This document shows positions 56,183-64,000 of a stretch of 64,000 nt of DNA, piece after piece. The stretch lies in assembly GCA_036346205.1 (NCBI GenBank), contig JARFJB010001965.1, positions 5,444,501 to 5,508,500 of the forward strand. The letters are read 5' to 3'. Under the pieces are notes generated by a model. That model made no database searches. It was not told where the DNA came from and worked only from the letters and a program-made list of their open reading frames with translations. Numbering within the stretch: position 1 is the first letter of the stretch; each line of letters begins with the position of its first letter. The position numbers and the translations under genes were made by a program. This stretch comes from Vesta saturnalis (lineage: Eukaryota > Arthropoda > Insecta > Coleoptera > Lampyridae).

Positions 56183-57185
56183 GGGCAAATAGACCTGATA
56201 TACACCGATTTCTCAAAAGCCGTTGATCGAATTGATCATCAACTGCTGTTGAGTACTGGGTGTAACAATATCTTTTAAAGCTTATGTCGTCTTACTTAAC
56301 TAAGCGAGTGCAAAAAGTAATGCATAATGGTTATGCGTCTTAAGAATTTGAACCAATTAGCTCTATCAGAGATTACTTATTTTTCCAAAAACAGCTTAAT
56401 GTAATTAATAATTGATACGTGGATAACAACCTCACTTAAATGTGTCTATGTTCAACGTCATCTCACTCACAGTAAAAAATCGTCCTATGATATACTATCT
56501 ATCAAAGATTTAGGAGTTAATAGACAAGCTCGATTTTAATTTTATAATTAATGACGCCTATAAACTATTGGGGTTCATTTGTAGAAATTGTCTACTTTGC
56601 GTTTATGAGGTCTAAACTTGAGAATACGTCGAGAATATGGAAACCACACATTTTATCTGAACTATCCGCATTAAAACATGCGCAACGTAAGTTCTTAAAA
56701 TTTCTATCACTTAAGGTCAATGAATTTTACCCTGTTAGAGGATTTAATCATGATATTCTTTTAAAGGTCAATTTACTACTTTCATTCATGACACACGTCT
56801 AATATCAAATATTAAATTCCTTTTTAATATTTTGAAGAACCAAATTGACTGTCATGGCCTTTTGGTTGGCATTACTATGCATCCGAGATTAGCTTCAAGA
56901 TGTTTTGAGACATTTACTCTTCCTCCAATAAAAACAAATACGTTCTCCTCGCTTATCTATACCATGTGTCGCCTATTCAACTCCTGTGATTTCAATTATA
57001 CCCCTCACCATATTAGATGCAATAACCAATTGATGAATAATATGCAATGTGTAAAGTCTACAGAAAATATGCATTTAAGTTTATACCCTGTGGTTGGTCA
57101 TAAATCCGAACATGGGCTGTGTCCCTATAGTGCGTCAAAGTGCAATATCGGCCTTATTGAAAGGAAGTATTTTTTATGGAAATGG
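56183..57185 (+). pseudogene. LINE (jockey-like) RT and C-terminal remnant
   Basis: DLIYTDFSKAVDRIDHQLLL (56191-56250) is the RT block with the catalytic aspartate (FSKAFDRIDH). SYLTKRVQKVMHNGYAS follows. Further on are RSKLENTSRIWKPH, ALKHAQRKFLKFLSLKVN (56670-56720) and HDTRLISNIKFLFNILKNQI (56785-56845), then MHPRLASRCFETFTLPPIKT. It is decayed and differs in sequence from the other LINEs here. Confidence 0.75.
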
Positions 57186-60060
57186 TAAATGTATCAAAAG
57201 GAGGAAATTTTAAAATTATTTCCAAATATACAAGATGATTCACTACATCGCAGCACTTTCTAGATCAATTTTCTTGAATGGATCACCCTGTATAGTTCCA
57301 TACTTTGGAATTCGGCCTAAAATTATTTTTCCAACGACCTCTAACTTTATTTTATGATGCGGTGTTGCCCAGTTATTCAAAACATTTGTAATTCAGGTGC
57401 ACTTTTAAATTGAACTGGTCCTCAGGCAGAGTTGAAGATCGACTAGTTTCGCAGATTGAAAGGTATTGAGAACGTTTTTTGGGAAATATATAACGATCTC
57501 TTTTGATTCCTTAAATTATACTTTAACAGAACATCGAGATTTTCACTAAAAAAGATATACATTAATTAAGAGACTCACTCGGAGACTTTCGTTGATAAAT
57601 AATTAATCAGGATAAGTTCTGTGATATTGTATCGGCTGATCAAAGATTTCTTACTGTTTTTGAGTGAACAAAACACTGAAAATGAGTTATGGGTGGCGGA
57701 ACTTGTACTCAACGGATGAACGAAGGAATTATTACAAAGAGATTTATGGAAAACCTTCAAGCTTTTACTGTGTATATGTTAGTACCAAAACCAGGGTTAC
57801 TATTAAAAGAACCTACTCCCAACCTTCGGATTCTGAGCTAACAATCGCAGTTAACCTAGTCAAAAGACAACCAGGAGCACAAGTTGATGTTTAACCTGCA
57901 ATTATCTAAAGTAGGAAAATAACTCTAAAGGGAACCGCGGTTGACATACCTTCAATAAAGGCCACTTTACGTAAATAAATTTTATATTCAATTATTAATA
58001 AATAAAAATAATAATTAAATAAGATTTTGGATGAGGAGTTCGTAATAGAAGTAAAAGAATCAAACAGTAAATTACTCTAAGTGAAATAATGTTGTACTTA
58101 CTTTTATTGCGTAATTTCTAATATCGGGATCTTTATGGGAGGAACCAATGATCGTATTCTAGTCCGAATTCTCGCTTACAGCACGACGACGCTCTGCACT
58201 TGTAAAATGCCAGTGATGTTCGATAGGCCCCGTACAACTGAATGCTGGACGCTAGTGGGGGGACGGGCTAAATTTAAACAAACAACATTTGTATCCGGTT
58301 AAGTACGTACAAAATAATTAAACGCCCGGGCATTACGATTTCTACTAGCGTTCGTGTAGGTGTTGTATAAACCCATACAGGTGAAGACGCATTCTAGCAA
58401 CAACAGACGGTCGGTCTATGTAGGGGACAGTGACAAAGGCTCCGCACAAATGCCCCAAAAACTTCGGCTACTGTGAGCACGTCTCGTTACTTGATGTAAA
58501 TAAACCCTGCTCTTTTCAAATGTGTGTGATAACTAGCTTGTAAATCTCACTGTCATCAACTAATTCAAAAGGGTGGTTTACATGTTGTTCGGGATAGTTT
58601 TCCTCCTGTGGTTCATGATGTTGCATTATTTATTACATTTATTATTGTTTTTATTCTAGGTTTTCCCGTGAATGACTTTGCTTTCATGATTTTTATTCAA
58701 TTTAGCCCCTTTTGTGCAGGTGGTGTCGTTGAATTTACAGCAAAACTTAATATACCGTGGACAAAGAACTACTTTGCAAGCGATTGTACACTCTGCATAT
58801 CTAGCCATGTTTTGCTATCTAGTGGCTCTAATAATTTAGACAACAGGATTAATTTGTTTCAAGCTTAATTTTTGCTGATATTCTTCTCCTAAAGAAAAAG
58901 AAGTTCTTCCTCAAGTGAATAATTTCCAGCAAGGTCACTATATGAGTTTGGAATGTCAAATGTGTTTGCCATTGATGTTTTGCAATGCTGTTGCAGGGGA
59001 GTAAAGCAAATCTTCAATACAAGATTGATCAATGTCTTTGCCTGTCCCATACGCTAGGCTTTCACTGCCTAATAATATGATGCGTCACTCCTCAGACCGA
59101 AACAGAAAACTTTCTTTATACCGTCTGATCAATCAAATCGGCTCTATGGGCTGATTTGGCCCATGAAAACCCTTGATATATTCTTACAGAAAAATTCTAA
59201 CAAGGTAGGCGATTTGTAATCATCAAACCTTTACTGACATTTCCAAGACACTATCACTGTCCGTTATTAACATTCTGGAATAACTCCATAGTATTATTAA
59301 CTTTTCTTTTACTTCACTTATGGAACAGACGCAAACGTTACCTTAATATTTGTTTAAAGAAAATTAAGATGCACGTCAAGAATGTTATTTAAAATGAGTT
59401 GCTCTAATTCTGATGTGTTTTCATGCATTTCCAAGTATATGGAATTCATTTTATTCTCCAAAATTATGTATTTTCTTTAAGTATCAGTCATATTCAAAAG
59501 GGGACCATAATTTGAATCATTCAGCTCAGTTTCCTCCAATGCAAAAATTTGAATGTCAGGCAACAATTATACACAAAGAGCCAGTTTACTTGGGAATTAT
59601 CAGTTGCGTCTTTCTGATGCACGTTGAGCTCGACTTAAGCTCAGCAAGTGACATGTCTTATTCTCAACTGTTGTGATAACCTTACATCGCTTAGTATGAC
59701 TCAAATTAATGAAATTAGCATCTACAAATCACTAAAATTAATTGCAACAAATTTGAAGTGTGAGTGTTTCTATACTATACATACAATCCAAACTGTAAAG
59801 TGCACCCATGTCAGTTGAGTTTACGGCAGCAGTATTTGGTTCTAATCTGTCTGCCACTTGATCATATATCATTCAAGCTTTTGCATGGCTATACCTAAGT
59901 CGTTGTATATTAGCAAATAGGGGCAATAATCAGTCGCGATATCGAATATGTTAAACTGATTCATATTTCCTCTTATATTAAATGTACTAAACACATGTAA
60001 TTAGTTAAACATATACACGTGTGCAATTTTGTGTTATCGAAAGTAATAAGTGTTATACAG
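57186..60060. other. Mostly unrecognised sequence
   Basis: A small ORF at 57682-57894 is listed separately. On the minus strand near 59160-58900 there are protein-like pieces (CKNISRVFMGQISP, GIKKVFCFGLRSDASYY, GQAKTLINLVLKICFTPLQQ and YSDLAGNYSLEEELLFL) broken by stops. They suggest a decayed coding sequence I cannot assign. No other feature recognised. Confidence 0.35.
57682..57894 (+). CDS. Hypothetical 70-aa ORF
   Basis: Starts MSYGWRNLYSTDERRNYYKE. It is hydrophilic, with balanced composition and no low-complexity tracts, unlike the random frames nearby. No family is recognised and no splice sites were assigned. It may be a small gene, an exon or part of a decayed element. Confidence 0.25.
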   Translation: MSYGWRNLYSTDERRNYYKEIYGKPSSFYCVYVSTKTRVTIKRTYSQPSDSELTIAVNLVKRQPGAQVDV

Positions 60061-60062
60061 GG

Positions 60063-61000
60063 TGGCCGCCGAGGTATCCGAGATACTTCGTATATGAATT
60101 CTATAGCTAATTTTAAACCAAAATGATTCTATTCATTTTTACCGAATTTTTAACAATTCTTGAAGTATCGTGGTTTGAAACTGAAGTAAATTACTAGAGG
60201 GCTTAAGAAAAAGCTGCTGAATGTGACCGCCACCTTGTGCAATCCATAAGCCAATCCTCCCTCGCAGCTCTCGTTCCCAGTTGTAATTCTTCATATTGTT
60301 ATTCATCTCATAAAACGCTGCATAAATCTTATGGGTGAGTTTTTCCCTATTATTAGGCTTTCCCATTGAATAGGCAAATGTCTCCTATGTCCCCCCATGA
60401 AAAAGTCTATCCATCGATTTGGGTACTGTTCATTGAGAAAATTAATCACACCTCGTCCTTAATAGGCCGGAGCACCATTATGTAAAAAAAACAAAGTCCT
60501 GATTTGAAGAGAAATGTCCTAAAGTAGTAGAAGTAGATCGTTCTCTAAAAAAGCCCGGTAAATTTCGTTGTTCCAATTTCCGTCGAAGAAATGTGGTCGG
60601 ATAACTTCATTATTAATTATTCCACCCAAATGTTTTTAAAGAATCTTCTCGAACAGCATGAGGATTTTTGATTGGTCACGCATGTTCTAGAAATTGTTGA
60701 TTCCATCTCCATGTAGCTGCGTCACAGAATAGGGTTCTTGAAAGAGTATCCAGATGATTGCTCCACGATTCACAAAGATGAATTATTTCACAAGCTGGTT
60801 TAGGGACGCGCTGTTAACCAAATAGTTGATCGTTTGCTTGTCTGAAAGACTGCGGTTTGGGTTCTCTAACTGAGGTGGTGGTGCAACCGTCCATGCACCA
60901 AACTTATGTCTGCATATTATGCATATTACAGGCATGATTTTAACACAAACGATGCAAAAAATGTCAATGATTAACTGACAATTCCCTAGTAACAATGTTA
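60063..61000 (-). pseudogene. Mariner-like transposase remnant (DUF4817-type)
   Basis: The minus strand reads SRTLFCDAATWRWNQQFLEH (about 60750), a mutated first catalytic block in which the family FTDEA has become FCDAA. KNPHAVREDSLKTFGWNN follows, then FVFFLHNGAPAY (about 60480; the aspartate of QDGAPAH is lost), GVINFLNEQYPNRWIDFFMG, and GGHIQQLFL-like text at the C-terminus. ACAGGGTGGCCGCC at 60057-60070 resembles a terminal repeat tip. The opposite tip was not found. Confidence 0.65.
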
Positions 61001-62152
61001 TTTTATTTACGCTTTATCCGTACGACCTGGCGACTTCAAACCGCGACATTTCAAGAACCGTTAGGAATTCCTGAAAAAAGTAGAATCAGTTTTGATAAAA
61101 ATTAGTCATAGAATTTATATACGACATATCGCGGATACCTCTGCTGCATATATCAGTGTATGTGCGTGTGCTTGTGCGTTTGCGTTTGAGTGTGCGTGTG
61201 CGTAATACACGATTATCTTCCTCGGTAGTGAAACGGTTAGAGTGCTTGCCTTTCACCCGCGCGACGTGGACTCAAACCTTACTGAGGTAGCCGTTAGTAT
61301 ATACATTTCGGCCCACAAATACAAAAATACAATACGCAATTTTGCTTAACTTTATACTAATCAAATATTGATGTTTCGTTCCTTTGGCAAATATGAAAAT
61401 CAAAGAAATATTAAAATTAATTTTTGCTTCAGTTGTGATATAAATATTTACATAAGTTATTAACTTTTAACGCTGATTTATTTTCTTATTAAAAGCTTTG
61501 ATAAGTATTACATACCTGAACTGAATCACATTTAAAGGAACCTACAGTACTTGTCATAAAGTTCAAGTTGCTAATTTTTCCGAAAATTGTTGTATCATTA
61601 TCATTAATAAGGTCTCGCTCTGAGTTACCCTTTAAAACCCTTTTTTTATACACACCTTAAATGGATTAAATTCCGTGTTGTTTAGGCTATAAAACTTCGA
61701 GAAATGCAAAAAAAAACTTAATTTAAACCGATTACATAGCTTTTTCTTTATACGTAAGTATATGAGAAAGCAATAAGGTATAAGGAAGAAAAATGTTGAT
61801 ATAGGTTAACATAAAGATAGGTTTATAGGTGTAACAATTTCCGAATTGCAGAATAGTTCAACAAAAAATTAATAAAGTAAATTCAGAGCTATGTGGCGGT
61901 TATATGATTATCTTGTCAGGTACTGAAACCCTCCCTCGAAGTACTCCCCGTCTTATACTATGGCACGTTATAAACAGAAATGGTTATACACAATGCCCAA
62001 GATCCAGTAGTTCTCAACACAATTCCACCAGAGTTTTGTATTTTATATTCGATTACATAATATTACGTCTTTGATAGAAAGTTAATTATTTAAGGGGAAT
62101 TACTTTCAACAAATTAACAAAACTAAAGTAATGTAATTTAATATGCGTAATT
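61001..62152. other. Non-coding, with a tRNA-like relic
   Basis: Contains a short GTGTGCGTGTGC stretch (61150-61200) and the tRNA-Glu-like sequence at 61220-61288. The rest is AT-rich with no recognised feature. Confidence 0.4.
61220..61288 (+). tRNA. tRNA-Glu-like pseudogene (TTC)
   Basis: The acceptor CCTCGGT/ACTGAGG pairs with one G-T. The anticodon loop CTTTCAC matches tRNA-Glu(UUC). The anticodon stem has mismatches at two positions, and the T-arm stem GTGGA/CTTAC pairs poorly, so this is a relic or a SINE head rather than a working gene. Confidence 0.4.
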
Positions 62153-62256
62153 GTTTCTATAATTGATGAAGTGCGACCCCTTATTTTTACTGTCAACGGT
62201 GAAGACGAAGACATTTTAGACAATTTCAGTGAATCTGATGAAGAGGATTGTGCAAG
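62153..62256 (+). other. Candidate coding exon of unknown origin
   Basis: The frame IDEVRPLIFTVNGEDEDILD then NFSESDEEDCA ends at a near-consensus donor, CAA|GTGAGT. The acidic composition resembles the N-terminus of piggyBac-type transposases, but no following exon was found. Confidence 0.25.
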
Positions 62257-62578
62257 TGAGTGATATATAATAACGAATAATATGTAAAAACAATTTTAAA
62301 CTCACTATTTAGTTTACCTATAGGTTGGGTGACCATATTTATTTTCAGAAAAATAAGTACAGAAATAAAAAGTAACAAAAAGTTGTATTAGGAATAGATA
62401 AAAACGGACAAATCAAAGAACTAAATGTAGAGTGACATAGCCAAGCATCAAAATGACAATAAAAAATAAAATAATTTTTAATGACACATGCATATACATA
62501 ATATATGTACCTATATTCCTATATTAGAAAAAATACAAACACATAAAATACTCTGGCAGAAATGTGTAATGTTATTAA

Positions 62579-64000
62579 TTATTTTGACGTGCCTGCAACG
62601 CCATCAGTGGGGTCACCTTTGTGCCAATCGTATTTTTGAGAGCTTAGGATAGATTTCAAAATTTGCTTTCTGGTCTTCAAAAACTGGAACATTTCACTGC
62701 AAGTCTCATCGAAGTTTGTATACACTTGTATCACAGCTTCTAGTGTCGATATTTTCATTTGCGATTTTTCTGCACTCCAGTAGTTATTAATATTAGAGAA
62801 TAGTCGCTCAATTGACGCACTTGTTCCAGGAAGACAAAAAATAAACTGACATAAAATCTCACAATTTTGAAATCTTCACTTGATCCAGACCCTTGATTCC
62901 ATTTAAATACTTCAACCCATCGATCTTCGGTAGCTATATTTTTCGAGTTCCACTCGGCAATTTTATCTTCTGACAGTTTAGCTTGTAATAGACTAACTTC
63001 ATCGAAGAGTTCGTCCTCATTCAGTGTCGAACCCAAGTAGTCTTTAAAAGCAGCACATGAACACAAAATTTGATTCCATGAAACTTGGTTTCTCAAATTT
63101 ATCCATTCAAAGAGCCCTAATTCATTTAAATTTGTACTCCAATTCTTCAAGTAACTCACACAATTTGAATAAAATAATCTAACCTGTGAGATGAAGTCAT
63201 CTCGATAGTTTAAACTACCTTCCCAATTGTCAAGTTGTAAAAGGGATTCTCTTACTTTAAGCGGCAAAATAATTCATTCAAACGATTTTCAAGCTTATTT
63301 TGAAGATCGAAATACTCTAGAGCGGCCTCTGTTGCGCATATTTTGTCACCCTCTACCTTTAATATGACTTTGTGAAACATAGAAGCAATGTTGTGTACAA
63401 ACCACATCCAAATTTCGCTGGTGCGACACTCAAAAAATTGCTTCAAAATCATTGGACAATTTTCAATAGACCAAAAGTATGCTTTCAACGGTTCGTACAT
63501 TTGTAGAATTCGTTCAATTGCGGCCATCAGACTTAAAAATCTTGTTTTAGAAAATGATAACATCTTTTTGTATTCAACATTAACAAAGTCGCAGAATTGT
63601 TTAAGTTGATTTACTCTCACTGTATAAATATAGAAATGCTTAAATAACTTAACAACAATAACCTCAACGTCAATTGGTAAGACGTCCGTAGCATTTTGTA
63701 CGCAATTGTTCAAAATGTGTGCAACACAACCAATGCCAACCAGAGGTTTGCAACGAGAAGCATTCAATTTTGCAAATAGGTTGTTCACTCCCTTTCTTTT
63801 CATTCCGCCAAAATTTGTATTTGTATTATCAGCAGCTAATCCAATACACTTGTCCACTAAATTGTGGGTTTTCAAAGTATTAAACACATAACTATTTAAC
63901 TGTTCTGATGTTTCACCAGGTAAGTCTTGCAACTGAAGTAATTTCACTTGAATACCTTTTTCACAATTAAAGTATCTCACCAACAAAGGTACTATTTTAA
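62579..64000 (-). pseudogene. hAT transposase pseudogene, truncated by the window edge
   Basis: From the window edge inward: VDKCIGLAADNTNTNFGGMK (about 63860; the D.TNTNFGG block of ZNF862/ZMYM-type hAT proteins), GIGCVAHILNNCVQ, and KTRFLSLMAAIERILQMYEP. After a shift near 63260, KVRESLLQLDNWEGSLNYRD follows. After another near 62860 comes the dimerisation tail CLPGTSASIERLFSNINNYW, then VIQVYTNFDETC and the stop at 62579. Introns are not evident. The N-terminal zinc-finger part lies outside the window. Two shifts suggest moderate decay. Confidence 0.85.

Overview
The window is eukaryotic, almost certainly insect nuclear DNA. It is AT-rich, has GT-AG introns, and carries insect-type transposon families, a tRNA-Ala-derived SINE and one host-like secreted-protein gene. 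The species cannot be fixed from the sequence; a beetle or another TE-rich insect fits. No bacterial, plasmid or CRISPR features were seen.

Only one region looks like ordinary host coding sequence: a large minus-strand exon at 15611-17872 for a secreted, proline/threonine-rich protein, with a second minus-strand candidate just downstream (14927-15346). A tRNA-like cloverleaf lies at 33498-33571. Nearly all the rest is transposable elements, many nested and most broken.

Layout. 0-6 kb: SINE fragment, decayed TG/CA array, and an IS630/Tc1/mariner element with ~100-bp inverted repeats (2426-3884). 6-11 kb: Penelope-like (PLE) fragments flanking an LTR-like repeat and a 1.9-kb CACACG-type array. 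11-14 kb: decayed piggyBac. 14-18 kb: host gene(s). 19.6-22.8 kb: decayed repetitive protein gene split by a 2.4-kb element with ~480-bp inverted repeats. 24-27 kb: two PLE copies with TA arrays, an inverted tail and a hammerhead-ribozyme-like motif. 29-32 kb: BEL/Pao remnants around a second LTR-like repeat. 33.6-36.5 kb: complete-ended hAT with 8-bp target duplication. 38-43 kb: classical mariner, another long-inverted-repeat element, and a SINE. 45-48.6 kb: LINE interrupted by a near-intact piggyBac at TTAA. 49-56 kb: LINE with gag-like ORF1, endonuclease, RT and RNase H, interrupted in ORF1 by another long-inverted-repeat element. 56-64 kb: LINE fragment, transposase remnants and an edge-truncated hAT.

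The most notable points are the hammerhead-like motif at the 3' end of a PLE copy (26036-26078 minus), subterminal CC..ATATAT..GG palindromes shared by two unrelated piggyBac copies (one apparently expanded into a TA array), a cysteine-containing 77-aa ORF abutting the piggyBac end, and a family of intron-containing mariner-like elements with 100-490-bp inverted repeats and a common TGTCCCA-type terminus. All calls come from reading the sequence by eye; no database or folding program was run.
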